DNA of 18,842 nucleotides from the NCBI GenBank assembly GCA_016222925.1, contig JACRQB010000261.1, forward strand, positions 1 through 18,842, read 5' to 3'. The notes beneath the pieces are model-generated. The model saw only the letters and a program-made list of their open reading frames with translations, made no database searches and was not told the origin of the DNA. This document shows positions 1-7,631 of the stretch, in pieces (the first letter of the stretch is position 1; every line of letters starts with the position of its first letter). The DNA is from Nitrospirota bacterium. Its GTDB lineage: Bacteria > Nitrospirota > Nitrospiria > Nitrospirales > Nitrospiraceae. The translations under genes and the position numbers were made by a program.

Positions 1-1
1 A

Positions 2-226
2 CTGGGCGCTGACCCGCCGGCGACGGTCGGCTTTGAGGCCAAGGTCGTGGCAGCTGATGGGCAAGTACTCTGGGTCGGTGGTTATTATGAACGGCAACGG
101 CCCATGACCGAGGACCTCATGGGATTCTTGCAACGATGGGCTTTCGTGACGGCGGCAGAACTGGCAGAGTATGGGGTTGATGAGGTTTTGAAAGACTTTC
201 CATTCGGTGTAGGGGAGGGTAAGTAG
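2..226 (+). CDS. C-terminal end of a putative lipoprotein-like protein (partial)
   Basis: An open frame enters from the left edge and ends at TAG 224-226, giving 74 residues with no start in view. It contains the block VGFEAKVVAADGQVLWVGGY, followed by a tail reading AAELAEYGVDEVLKDFPF. The pattern 'F-E-x-x-[LV]-V-x-x-x-x-G-x-[VL]-L-W' followed by an 'AEELA-x-x-G-x-x-x-[VA]-L-x-x-[FL]P' tail resembles small secreted or lipoprotein proteins of delta-proteobacteria and relatives. That resemblance is from memory only. The stop lies one base before the GTG of hisA, so the two are probably co-transcribed. The signal peptide or lipobox that would settle the class is outside the window, and I do not recognise a function. 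Confidence 0.6.
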   Translation: MGADPPATVGFEAKVVAADGQVLWVGGYYERQRPMTEDLMGFLQRWAFVTAAELAEYGVDEVLKDFPFGVGEGK

Positions 227-227
227 G

Positions 228-953
228 GTGCTGGTTATTCCTGCAATTGATTTAAAGGATGGGCGTTGTGTGCGGTTACGTCAGGGCGATATGGCTGACG
301 AAACGGTCTATTCTGACGATGTGACGGAGGTTGCCCGCAGGTGGCAACAACAGGGAGCCGGGCTGATTCACGTCGTGGATCTAAACGGTGCGGTCGACGG
401 CGAGCCCAAGAATCTGCCCTACATCGAGTCCGTCATGAACGCGGTTCGCGTGAAAGTTCAGATCGGCGGGGGCATCAGAACCATTGATACGGTCCGCCGG
501 TATCTCAATGCTGGGGTGTCGCGCGTTGTGCTCGGCACGGCAGCGCTCACGAACCGGGCGCTGCTCGATCTGGCCTGCCAGGAGTTTCCGCAGCGGATCG
601 TACTTGGGCTCGACGCACGTGATGGTCGAATCGCTGTAAAAGGCTGGACGTCGGTATCCGATGTGAAAGCGATCGATTTGTTGAAGGAGCTGTCAGGCTG
701 CGCGATTGCTGCCGTGGTCTATACGGATATCGCGCGTGATGGCATGCTGAACGGGCCGAATCTGGCTGCGTTGAAAGAAGTCGTCGAATGCTCTTCGTTT
801 CCGGTGATTGCCTCGGGAGGGATCACTCGTCTGGAAGATCTCCAAGCCGTACGATCGCTTGGTCCAAAAATCGAGGGAGCGATCGTGGGGAAAGCTCTTT
901 ACGATGGGAAACTTGATCTGAAGGCCGCAGTGGCGGCTCTTGGCAAGGAGTAA
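228..953 (+). CDS. hisA: HisA, phosphoribosylformimino-5-aminoimidazole carboxamide ribotide isomerase
   Basis: Catalyses the Amadori rearrangement of ProFAR to PRFAR, the fourth step of histidine synthesis, in the cytosol. The 241-residue length is normal for the family. It is a (beta/alpha)8 barrel: the N-terminus MLVIPAIDLKDG carries the catalytic Asp8, GLDARDG carries the second catalytic Asp129, and the phosphate-binding loops IGGGIR and ASGGI mark the two half-barrels. The start is GTG 228, two bases after the upstream stop, with the purine-rich GGGGAGGGT just upstream as ribosome binding site. This start matches the usual HisA N-terminus exactly. hisF follows after 53 bases, so the two act in sequence and are likely one transcript. 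HisF is the closest paralogue, but the N-terminus and Asp129 context favour HisA. Confidence 0.97.
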   Translation: MLVIPAIDLKDGRCVRLRQGDMADETVYSDDVTEVARRWQQQGAGLIHVVDLNGAVDGEPKNLPYIESVMNAVRVKVQIGGGIRTIDTVRRYLNAGVSRVVLGTAALTNRALLDLACQEFPQRIVLGLDARDGRIAVKGWTSVSDVKAIDLLKELSGCAIAAVVYTDIARDGMLNGPNLAALKEVVECSSFPVIASGGITRLEDLQAVRSLGPKIEGAIVGKALYDGKLDLKAAVAALGKE

Positions 954-1006
954 GGAGTGAAGGGTTAGGAGCCGAACAAGGCTTTCCTTCTCACGTCAGT
1001 ACGACT

Positions 1007-1786
1007 ATGTTGACCAAACGCATCATTCCCTGTCTGGACGTCAAAGAGGGCCGCGTGGTCAAGGGCGTCAGCTTTGTGAATCTCCGCGATGCCGGAGACC
1101 CGGTTGAAGCCGCGGTAGGGTATGATCGCGAAGGAGCGGACGAGCTCTGTTTCCTCGATATCACCGCTTCGCATGAAAACCGAAAGACGATCATTGATGT
1201 CGTGGAGCGGACGGCTGCCCGGGTATTTATGCCGGTGACGGTCGGTGGAGGCGTGGGAACGCTCGACGATATTCGGGCCTTGTTGAATGCCGGGGCGGAC
1301 AAGGTGAGCATCAATACCGCGGCAGTCCGACGCCCTGAGTTCGTGCAAGAGGCTGCTCAGCGGTTTGGGACGCAATGCATTGTTGTGGCCATTGATGCCA
1401 AGCGCGCAGTGGGGGATTGCTGGGAAGTCTTCACGCATGGCGGGCGCCGAGCGACGGGATTGGATGTGGTGGAGTGGGCGATGCGGATGGGACAGTACGG
1501 TGCCGGAGAAATCTTATTGACCAGCATGGATCAGGATGGCCGGCAAGCCGGGTATGATCTGGACCTGACGGCAGCAGTGTCTGGGGCTGTGTCGATTCCC
1601 GTGATCGCTTCGGGCGGAGTTGGCACCCTTGACCACCTCTACCAGGGCTTTGTGACGGGGAAGGCTGACGCGGTCTTGGCCGCTTCCATTTTTCATTTTC
1701 GGACCTATACCATCTCCCAAGCGAAAGCATATTTACAGGAACGTGGTGTCCCTGTTCGATCAGATAGTCTTTCTCGAGTGGCATGA
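1007..1786 (+). CDS. hisF: HisF, imidazole glycerol phosphate synthase cyclase subunit
   Basis: Forms IGP and AICAR from PRFAR using ammonia supplied by the HisH glutaminase subunit, which is not in this window. The 259 residues match the family. The start MLTKRIIPCLDVKEGRVVKG is diagnostic, with catalytic Asp11, and VVAIDAKR supplies the second catalytic Asp130. GGGVGT and ASGGVG are the two phosphate-binding loops of the half-barrels. Start ATG 1007 has no strong Shine-Dalgarno sequence, but the conserved N-terminus leaves little doubt. hisIE begins five bases after the stop. HisH is expected just upstream of the window. Confidence 0.97.
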   Translation: MLTKRIIPCLDVKEGRVVKGVSFVNLRDAGDPVEAAVGYDREGADELCFLDITASHENRKTIIDVVERTAARVFMPVTVGGGVGTLDDIRALLNAGADKVSINTAAVRRPEFVQEAAQRFGTQCIVVAIDAKRAVGDCWEVFTHGGRRATGLDVVEWAMRMGQYGAGEILLTSMDQDGRQAGYDLDLTAAVSGAVSIPVIASGGVGTLDHLYQGFVTGKADAVLAASIFHFRTYTISQAKAYLQERGVPVRSDSLSRVA

Positions 1787-1790
1787 TACG

Positions 1791-2456
1791 ATGAGTCAAG
1801 GATCGGCAGATCAGTTGAAATTCGATGGGCAAGGCCTGCTTCCGGTCGTCATTCAGGATTGGCTTGATGGGACGGTGTTGATGCTCGGGTACATGAACCA
1901 AGAGGCCCTCGCGAAGACGGTCGCCACAAGGAGAGTGCACTTTTGGAGTCGGTCTCGAAACAAGCTCTGGGAAAAAGGCGAAACTTCCGGTCATACGCTG
2001 CACGTGAAGCAACTCTTTGTCGACTGCGATCGCGACACCATTCTGGTGAAAGCGCAGCCAGTCGGACCGACTTGTCATACGGGCGAGCGGGCGTGTTTTT
2101 TTTCTGGAGTCGATGAACAGGGCGAGGTCGTTCGTTCCAACCCAGAGGATGCACATGGTGGAATTCTTGAGGGTGTCCTCAGGACGATTCAGGAGCGTCG
2201 CGCCAATCCCCAGGTTGGTTCCTATACCTCGAAGTTGTTTGAGGGGGGGCATGACAAGATTCTGAAGAAGGTGGCGGAGGAGGCCGGAGAAGTCTTGTTG
2301 GCGTCCAAAGGTGGCAAGAAAGAGGAGATCGTGTACGAAGTAGCTGATCTGCTCTTTCATACCCTCATGGTGTTGGGATATCACGAGATCAGTCTTCAGG
2401 AGGTTTTTCAGGAATTGGGAAAGCGGTTCGGCAAGTCCGGCCTACGAGATACGTGA
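1791..2456 (+). CDS. hisIE: HisIE, bifunctional phosphoribosyl-AMP cyclohydrolase / phosphoribosyl-ATP pyrophosphatase
   Basis: Carries out steps 2 and 3 of histidine synthesis in one polypeptide. Taken from ATG 1791 (MSQGSADQLKF) it has 221 residues. The HisI part spans roughly residues 10-115 with LMLGYMNQEAL, HFWSRSRNKLWEKGETSGH and the metal-binding cysteines in DCDRD and CHTGERACFF. The HisE part spans roughly 125-215, with YTSKLFEGGHDKILKKVAEEAGEV and EVADLLFHTLM. An in-frame start at 1743 exists, but it would overlap hisF by 44 bases and add residues not typical of the family, so 1791 is preferred. It lies five bases after the hisF stop. Fused hisIE is common in bacteria. I see no defect. 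Confidence 0.95.
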   Translation: MSQGSADQLKFDGQGLLPVVIQDWLDGTVLMLGYMNQEALAKTVATRRVHFWSRSRNKLWEKGETSGHTLHVKQLFVDCDRDTILVKAQPVGPTCHTGERACFFSGVDEQGEVVRSNPEDAHGGILEGVLRTIQERRANPQVGSYTSKLFEGGHDKILKKVAEEAGEVLLASKGGKKEEIVYEVADLLFHTLMVLGYHEISLQEVFQELGKRFGKSGLRDT

Positions 2457-2466
2457 AAGGTGTGCC

Positions 2467-2811
2467 ATGAGTGAGTGTCTCTTTTGCAAGATTGTGGAAA
2501 AGAAGATTCCGGTGAAGCTAGTTCACGAAGATGAGCACACTATGGCGTTTGACGATATCAATCCACAGGCGCCCGCCCATACGCTGGTGATACCCAAGCG
2601 ACATGTTTCGGCCGTTCAAGATGTAGAGGTGGAGGATGAGTCGTTGCTGGCGCGGTTGCTGATGAGTTGTACGAAGGTCGCCGTTTTGAAAGGGCTGCGG
2701 GAGTCCGGCTATCGGTTGGTGACGAATACCGGTCGCGATGCCGGACAAACCGTTTTTCATCTCCATTTCCACGTGATGGGTGGCCGGCCTATGGCGTGGC
2801 CTCCAGGGTGA
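2467..2811 (+). CDS. HIT-family protein (HinT-like nucleotide hydrolase)
   Basis: A 114-residue histidine triad protein. The HinT/PKCI branch hydrolyses purine nucleotide phosphoramidates such as AMP-lysine. The N-terminal CLFCKIVEKKIPVKLV carries the Cys-x-x-Cys seen in HinT proteins. The triad itself is HLHFH at residues 98-102 (His98, His100, His102), followed by VMGGRPMAWPPG, the usual HinT ending. Start ATG 2467 has GAAAGGTG upstream. It lies ten bases after hisIE and is probably at the end of the his transcript, before a promoter that drives dnaG. Length and ends are complete. Confidence 0.93.
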   Translation: MSECLFCKIVEKKIPVKLVHEDEHTMAFDDINPQAPAHTLVIPKRHVSAVQDVEVEDESLLARLLMSCTKVAVLKGLRESGYRLVTNTGRDAGQTVFHLHFHVMGGRPMAWPPG

Positions 2812-2825
2812 GGGAATTCGGTGAA

Positions 2826-2853
2826 TTGACAGCTTTTCCACCTGTCTGTTAAT
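2826..2853 (+). promoter_or_regulatory. Putative sigma-70 promoter for dnaG-rpoD
   Basis: A perfect -35 hexamer TTGACA at 2826-2831 is followed, after a 16-base spacer, by GTTAAT at 2848-2853 (four of six matches to TATAAT). The region is AT-richer than its surroundings and lies in the only sizeable gap between the HIT gene and dnaG. It would start RNA at about 2860, giving a leader of about 75 bases before the dnaG start. Seen by eye only. Confidence 0.5.
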
Positions 2854-2933
2854 CTGAACGGTCAATTATTCCTATTACTTAGTAACCGACTCGTCCGGTC
2901 GTGCGCGACGGGAACGTAGGAGCTACGACTCTG

Positions 2934-4757
2934 GTGGGCCGAAGCTTGATTTCAGACGAGACCCTTACCTTGATTAAGGACCGTCTCGACATCGTCGACA
3001 TTGTCAACCGACATGTGTCCTTGAGCAAGGCTGGACAGAACCTCAAGGGCTTATGTCCGTTCCATCTTGAAAAGACTCCGTCGTTCACGGTCAGCCCATC
3101 CCGACAAATTTTTCACTGCTTCGGCTGCGGGGCCGGGGGGAATGTCTTCACATTTTTGACTCGAGTCACGGGAGGAACTTTTCCGGAAGTGGTGCGCGAC
3201 CTCGGACGAACGGTCGGGATTGAGATTGAGGAGACGACTGCTCGTTCTGGGCCGCAGGCCCACCTGGTCCAGACGGTTGAGCGAGTGAATGAAGCCGCCG
3301 CCGCCTGGTTTCAATGGAACTTACGTGACGAACGTGCAGGCCTTGTCGCTCGTGAGTATTTGACGAGCCGGGAGCTTCTTCCGCGTACGATCGATCAGTT
3401 CGGAATCGGAGTGGCATCGGCCGAATGGGATGGGGTGTTGAAGGGTCTTGTCAAGAAGGGGTTTTCACAAAGCGAGGTTGCGTCGGCGGGTCTTGTGATC
3501 GCCCGAACCGACAAGGCGGGGTTCTACGATCGGTTCCGTGGCCGTGTCATGTTTACGATCACGGATTTACGGAAACGTGTGGTGGGGTTCGGCGGCCGCG
3601 TGTTGGGCGAGGGGACGCCCAAATATCTGAACTCTCCCGATACGCCGCTTTTCAAGAAAGGGCAGACGCTATTTGCGCTCGATCACGCCAGGGAAGCGAT
3701 TACACGGACGAAGACGGTCATTGTGGTCGAAGGATATTTCGATGCGATTGCGCTTCATCAGGTTGGGTTGACGCATACGGTGGCCACCTTGGGTACGGCC
3801 TTGACGCCTGAACATATCCAAGTCCTCCGGCGGTTTGCGTCGAAGGTCGTCTTGCTCTTCGATCCTGATGCGGCTGGCGTGCGAGCGGCATTGAGAGGGT
3901 TGGACTTGTTTGTGAACAGCGGGTTGGGCGTCAAAGTGGTGACGCTACCGTCCGGGGACGATCCCGACACCTATGTGCGGAAACACGGGCCCGAATCGTT
4001 TGTACGTCTGGAAGAGCAGGCGCCTAGCCTGTTGGACTTTGCCTTGGAATATAGTTTGAAGGCCACAGAGGCGAGTACGATCGAAGGACGGATCCGAAGC
4101 GTGGATGAAGTTCTGCGTATTCTACAGAAGAGCGAGCATCCGATTGAGCGGGAAGAGCGTCTCAAGCTCGTCGCGGAACGTCTGGGGATCAATCAATCAC
4201 GGTTGATCGAACGGTACCCCGCACTCATGGCTCAACAAAAGCCCGGTCCGGGAACACTTCGACCAGCCGCTGTCGGAAAGTCGGGGGACTCCCTCTTCAA
4301 GGGAATCCCCGAGGAACGAGACTTAATACTCCTCCTGTTGCGGGGCACGCTGTCCCCAGCTGATGTACGACGACTGCAGCCTGAGAAGTTTTCGGTCGAA
4401 GCCTGTCGCAAGCTTGCGGAGCTTGCTCTGACCCATCTGGATTGCGATGGGCGCATTCAGGTCCAGTCGCTGCTGGGTGAGTCAGTGGACGACCCTGAGT
4501 GTGGCGCCCTGGCGACGGAGTTGTCGCTTCGTGACGATCATTTCGACGACGCGCCGGCGCACATTATGGCCTGTTTGGATTGTCTGGACCGAAAGCGATC
4601 GGAGCAGGTCCTGAGAGAGCTGATTGCCAAGTTGAAAACGGCTGAGCGCGAAGGCCGTGTGGACGATGCAGGTATGCTGAATATGCAGATCAACGAGGTA
4701 CGGATGCGGAAAGCCGGCACGCCGACCGCCGGTGTGGTTTCATTGGTGAAGGAGTAG
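2934..4757 (+). CDS. dnaG: DnaG, DNA primase
   Basis: Makes RNA primers for DNA replication and works with the DnaB helicase. Using GTG 2934 the protein has 607 residues. The CHC2 zinc finger is CPFH near residues 41-44 and CFGC at 62-65. The TOPRIM catalytic core follows, with Glu266 in VVEGYFD and the metal-binding Asp310 and Asp312 in FDPDAAG. The C-terminal third, after about residue 430, is the less conserved DnaB-interacting region. The frame is open back to GTG 2901, but family members begin only about 15 residues before the 'DIVDIVNRHV' block, and TAGGAG sits upstream of 2934, so I chose 2934 with some doubt. rpoD starts three bases after the stop, in the classic primase-sigma arrangement. 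Confidence 0.96.
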   Translation: MGRSLISDETLTLIKDRLDIVDIVNRHVSLSKAGQNLKGLCPFHLEKTPSFTVSPSRQIFHCFGCGAGGNVFTFLTRVTGGTFPEVVRDLGRTVGIEIEETTARSGPQAHLVQTVERVNEAAAAWFQWNLRDERAGLVAREYLTSRELLPRTIDQFGIGVASAEWDGVLKGLVKKGFSQSEVASAGLVIARTDKAGFYDRFRGRVMFTITDLRKRVVGFGGRVLGEGTPKYLNSPDTPLFKKGQTLFALDHAREAITRTKTVIVVEGYFDAIALHQVGLTHTVATLGTALTPEHIQVLRRFASKVVLLFDPDAAGVRAALRGLDLFVNSGLGVKVVTLPSGDDPDTYVRKHGPESFVRLEEQAPSLLDFALEYSLKATEASTIEGRIRSVDEVLRILQKSEHPIEREERLKLVAERLGINQSRLIERYPALMAQQKPGPGTLRPAAVGKSGDSLFKGIPEERDLILLLLRGTLSPADVRRLQPEKFSVEACRKLAELALTHLDCDGRIQVQSLLGESVDDPECGALATELSLRDDHFDDAPAHIMACLDCLDRKRSEQVLRELIAKLKTAEREGRVDDAGMLNMQINEVRMRKAGTPTAGVVSLVKE

Positions 4758-4759
4758 TC

Positions 4760-6574
4760 ATGTCGAAACAAGAGTTGCTCGGTGAGGTGAAGAAGCTGAT
4801 TACGATCGGGAAGGAAAAAGGCTTTCTGACGTATGACGAGCTCAATAGCACCTTGCCTGCTGAAGTCGTGGCATCGGATCAGTTTGGTAGCATCATGGCG
4901 ATGTTCGGTGAAATGGATATCGAAATCATTGAGGCAAGCGATGGGGATCGGCCTCAAAAGCGATCTGAAGGTGAAGCTGGCGAAGAGGTGGAAGAGGCTG
5001 AGTCGGAGGCCGAGGAGGAAAATGAGAAGGCGATCGACCTGACGCCGGGCGCGCTCAGCCGCACCGACGATCCCGTGCGGCTCTATCTCAAGGAAATGGG
5101 AAGTGTGGCCCTCCTCAGCCGCGAAGGCGAGATCGAAATCGCTAAACGGATTGAAGAGGGGAAAAAAGATATCGCGTCGGTGATCTACGGCATGCCGATG
5201 ACCATCGAATTCGTCCTGGCTCTCCGGGATCAGCTCAAGAACGCCAAGATCGACGTGCGTGAGATTGTGCCGATCCAGGAGACTGAAGAGGAGTTTGAAG
5301 AAGACCAGCCACCAGTGGAACGGGATTACGAGGAGTTGCGGGTCAAGACCCTTGAGTCGCTCAATGCCGTGCGGAAAGTTTCGCTTGTGCTGAAGGCCTT
5401 GGCCGAAAAAGGCAAGCATCTCGGCAGTGATCCGGCCAAGCAGAAGAAGTTCAGGAAGCAGTTCGAAGCGATCCGCCAGCAAGTGGTGGACAAAATTGAA
5501 TCCGTCAACCTCCATGGTGTGCTGAAAGATCGAATGGTACAGCGTGTTCGCGATCTGGCGGTGCAGATCCGGGTTGCCGAACGGGAAGCGATCAGCTGTC
5601 AACGGCGGATCGGGGTGGGGGGAGAGGCAGGTGCCGAACTACTGAGGAAGATGTGCCGGAGCCGGCCGGACTTCTTGGCGGTCAAGCGGAAGACCGGAGT
5701 GTCAGAAGAAGCGCTGGTGGAGATTCGGAAGGTCTATCAAAACGCCAAAGCGAAGATTCGCCAGTTGGAAACGGAAGAGGCGCTGGTTCCGGCTGAAGAG
5801 ATCAAGGATGCCGTCAAGCATCTGGATATTGCCGAAGAAAAGGTCAAGCGAGGGAAGGCGGAGCTGGTCGAGGCGAATTTACGGCTTGTGGTCAGCATCG
5901 CCAAGAAATACACGAACCGCGGCCTGCAGTTCCTCGATCTGATTCAGGAAGGCAACATCGGGCTGATGAAGGCGGTGGATAAATTCGAGTACAAGCGTGG
6001 GTACAAGTTCAGTACCTATGCCACTTGGTGGATTCGGCAGGCCATCACCCGAGCGATTGCGGATCAAGCACGAACGATCCGGATCCCGGTTCACATGATC
6101 GAAACCATCAATAAGCTCATTCGAACTTCCAGACACCTCGTGCAGAAGCTGGGTCGTGAACCGCTTCCCGAAGAGATCGCCGAGCGCATGGATCTCCCGT
6201 TGGACAAGGTTCGGAAGATTTTGAAAATTGCCCGTGAACCCATCTCACTCGAAACACCGATCGGTGAAGAAGAAGACAGCCATCTGGGCGATTTTATCGA
6301 AGACAAGAAGGCCGTGTCTCCGCTGGAAGCCGCCATTCGCTACGACTTGCAGCGGCAGATCAACAGTGCCTTGGAGACCTTGACACCTCGCGAGGAGAAA
6401 GTGCTGCGCAAGCGGTTTGGCATTGGGGAGGCGACGGACCATACTCTGGAAGAAGTCGGACAGGACTTCGAAGTGACGCGCGAGCGCATCAGGCAAATCG
6501 AAGCCAAGGCCTTGAGGAAATTGCGACATCCGAGCCGCAGTAAAAAGCTGAGGAGTTTTGTCGAGAGTGTATAG
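4760..6574 (+). CDS. rpoD: RpoD, principal sigma-70 factor
   Basis: Housekeeping sigma subunit that directs RNA polymerase to -35/-10 promoters. It has 604 residues. Region 1.1 is residues 1-60. A strongly acidic Glu-rich linker covers about 65-93. Region 1.2 follows (DDPVRLYLKEMGSVALLSRE), then a long non-conserved insert before region 2. Region 2 is near 368-437 and includes YKFSTYATWWIRQAI (2.3/2.4, -10 recognition and melting). Region 3 follows. Region 4.2 is the helix-turn-helix near 562-591 (TLEEVGQDFEVTRERIRQIE, -35 recognition). Start ATG 4760 has AAGGAG upstream, overlapping the dnaG stop, which implies translational coupling. Complete. Confidence 0.97.
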   Translation: MSKQELLGEVKKLITIGKEKGFLTYDELNSTLPAEVVASDQFGSIMAMFGEMDIEIIEASDGDRPQKRSEGEAGEEVEEAESEAEEENEKAIDLTPGALSRTDDPVRLYLKEMGSVALLSREGEIEIAKRIEEGKKDIASVIYGMPMTIEFVLALRDQLKNAKIDVREIVPIQETEEEFEEDQPPVERDYEELRVKTLESLNAVRKVSLVLKALAEKGKHLGSDPAKQKKFRKQFEAIRQQVVDKIESVNLHGVLKDRMVQRVRDLAVQIRVAEREAISCQRRIGVGGEAGAELLRKMCRSRPDFLAVKRKTGVSEEALVEIRKVYQNAKAKIRQLETEEALVPAEEIKDAVKHLDIAEEKVKRGKAELVEANLRLVVSIAKKYTNRGLQFLDLIQEGNIGLMKAVDKFEYKRGYKFSTYATWWIRQAITRAIADQARTIRIPVHMIETINKLIRTSRHLVQKLGREPLPEEIAERMDLPLDKVRKILKIAREPISLETPIGEEEDSHLGDFIEDKKAVSPLEAAIRYDLQRQINSALETLTPREEKVLRKRFGIGEATDHTLEEVGQDFEVTRERIRQIEAKALRKLRHPSRSKKLRSFVESV

Positions 6575-6600
6575 CTTTCAGCGTGATAAGGCGGCGTGAA

Positions 6601-6630
6601 TTGACTCTGCTCGGAGCGGCGGCCTAAAAT
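6601..6630 (+). promoter_or_regulatory. Putative sigma-70 promoter upstream of the tRNA gene
   Basis: TTGACT at 6601-6606 (five of six) and TAAAAT at 6625-6630 (five of six) are separated by 18 bases. It lies 26 bases past the rpoD stop and about 95 bases before the tRNA. A start near 6637 would fall inside the first arm of the inverted repeat at 6632-6640, so either the true start is slightly earlier or the outer repeat is not fully in the transcript. Seen by eye only. Confidence 0.45.
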
Positions 6631-6631
6631 C

Positions 6632-6718
6632 ACGGTTCGGGTGGCGACACCTGTTGAGGCTGACGGAAGCCGTTAGGAATGATTGGCCCAACAAGACATC
6701 AGCCTGAGTCCGAACCGT
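6632..6718 (+). other. Intergenic block with nested self-complementarity (possible structured RNA leader)
   Basis: Between rpoD and the tRNA, three nested pairings can be read directly. An outer perfect 9-bp arm pairs ACGGTTCGG 6632-6640 with CCGAACCGT 6710-6718. An inner perfect 7-bp arm pairs AGGCTGA 6657-6663 with TCAGCCT 6699-6705. A small GGTG/CACC hairpin at 6640-6651 has a GCGA loop of the GNRA type; it shares base 6640 with the outer arm. In addition TGTTG 6652-6656 is complementary to CAACA 6689-6693, which would cross the 7-bp arm as a pseudoknot. I do not match it to a known riboswitch or small RNA. It may be a processed tRNA leader, an sRNA or chance. Confidence 0.35.
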
Positions 6719-6725
6719 TCCGATC

Positions 6726-6802
6726 GGGCCCATAGCTCAGGTGGTTAGAGCGGCTGACTCATAATCAGCTGGTCCTAGGTTCAAGTCCTAGTGGGCCCAC
6801 CA
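6726..6802 (+). tRNA. tRNA with CAU anticodon, probably tRNA-Ile2 (else elongator tRNA-Met)
   Basis: A full 77-base cloverleaf with encoded CCA. The acceptor arm GGGCCCA 6726-6732 pairs perfectly with TGGGCCC 6792-6798, followed by A and CCA. The D arm is GCTC...GAGC. The anticodon arm is GCTGA-CTCATAA-TCAGC with anticodon CAT, and the T arm is CTAGG-TTCAAGT-CCTAG. CAU is shared by initiator Met, elongator Met and the lysidine-modified Ile2. The perfect first acceptor pair and the lack of three consecutive G:C pairs in the anticodon stem exclude initiator. The acceptor sequence resembles Ile tRNAs more than Met tRNAs, so I lean to Ile2 but cannot settle it by eye. Confidence 0.93.
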
Positions 6803-6857
6803 GTCGGGACCGGTGCCTGACCCATGTCGGTGCATCAGCATTGCTGGAAAGGATACG

Positions 6858-7631
6858 TTGAACCAAAAGCTGTCCCCGCTCATTGACTTGCAAAAACTCG
6901 ATCTCCGGATCACGGAGATCACTGAGATCCGCCGAAAAATCCCTGAACGTCTAGACACTGCGGAAGTGCCTCTTCGAGAGGCGACCCAGCTCCTGAATGA
7001 CACGAAAGCCGCCGGTGAGGCTGCCGTCAAGGAACGGCGCGCTCACGAAAAAGATCTCGAAGCTCATGAAGCGCATACCGAAAAGATGAAATCGCACGCG
7101 GCGAGTCTGAAGACCAATAAGGAGTATCAGGCGCATTTATTCGAAGTCGAGTTGGCGAATAAGAAGCGGGGAGACTTTGAAGAGAAAATTCTCTTGGCAA
7201 TGGACAAGGTCGATCAACTTCAGAAGACCATCAATGAGCTTCAGGAGAAAAAGACCACGTTGGAGAAAGTGTTTGTCGGGGAGAAGCAGGGCCTGGACGC
7301 ACGGGACAAGGAGCTGGCGACAGAACTCGCTCAACTCGAACTCCGCCATCGAGAGGCTGCCGGGCGGATTGAGAAGAGTCTGCTCGATCGGTATAACCAG
7401 GTCAAGGCCTCGCGGAAAGATCAACCGCTGGCGGCGGTGCGCGATGGGATCTGCGCTGGGTGTCGTCTCCAGATCCCGCCTCAGCTCATCGCACAAGTCA
7501 AACGCTCCGATGATCTACAGATTTGCCCCTACTGCCGGCGCATGCTGTATTGGGAGGGAGAGCCGGTCACAGAAAAGCCGTCCTTGCCAGGAAGTAAGCC
7601 GTCGGAACTCGAAGTAGGGGAATCGGTTTAG
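6858..7631 (+). CDS. C4 zinc-ribbon coiled-coil protein (CT398-like)
   Basis: A 257-residue protein of unknown exact function. About residues 5-185 are a charged heptad-like helical region (runs such as EKILLAMDKVDQLQKTINEL), predicted to form a long coiled-coil hairpin. It ends in a four-cysteine zinc ribbon: Cys199-x2-Cys202 in GICAGCRLQIP and Cys223-x2-Cys226 in ICPYCRRMLYW. This is the architecture of the CT398/HP0958-type family, members of which have been linked to RpoN or flagellar functions or to nucleic-acid binding. I infer membership from architecture only. TTG 6858 is the preferred start because GGAAAGGA lies four bases upstream; a GTG at 6813 would begin almost on the tRNA end. 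The gene ends overlapping the stop of the opposing rnhC. Confidence 0.85.
   Translation: MNQKLSPLIDLQKLDLRITEITEIRRKIPERLDTAEVPLREATQLLNDTKAAGEAAVKERRAHEKDLEAHEAHTEKMKSHAASLKTNKEYQAHLFEVELANKKRGDFEEKILLAMDKVDQLQKTINELQEKKTTLEKVFVGEKQGLDARDKELATELAQLELRHREAAGRIEKSLLDRYNQVKASRKDQPLAAVRDGICAGCRLQIPPQLIAQVKRSDDLQICPYCRRMLYWEGEPVTEKPSLPGSKPSELEVGESV

Noticed and set aside
1431..2384. 317-codon open frame on the minus strand opposite hisF-hisIE
   Set aside because: Shadow of hisF and hisIE codon usage; composition is low in hydrophobic order and no family features are seen.
4538..5602. 354-codon open frame on the minus strand opposite dnaG end and rpoD
   Set aside because: It lies antisense to two clearly real genes, has no recognisable motif and no ribosome binding site; it is a coding shadow.
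6632..6718. SRP small RNA (4.5S) or tRNA-Sec in the rpoD-tRNA gap
   Set aside because: The SRP apical loop motif and the tRNA T-arm and UCA anticodon are absent.
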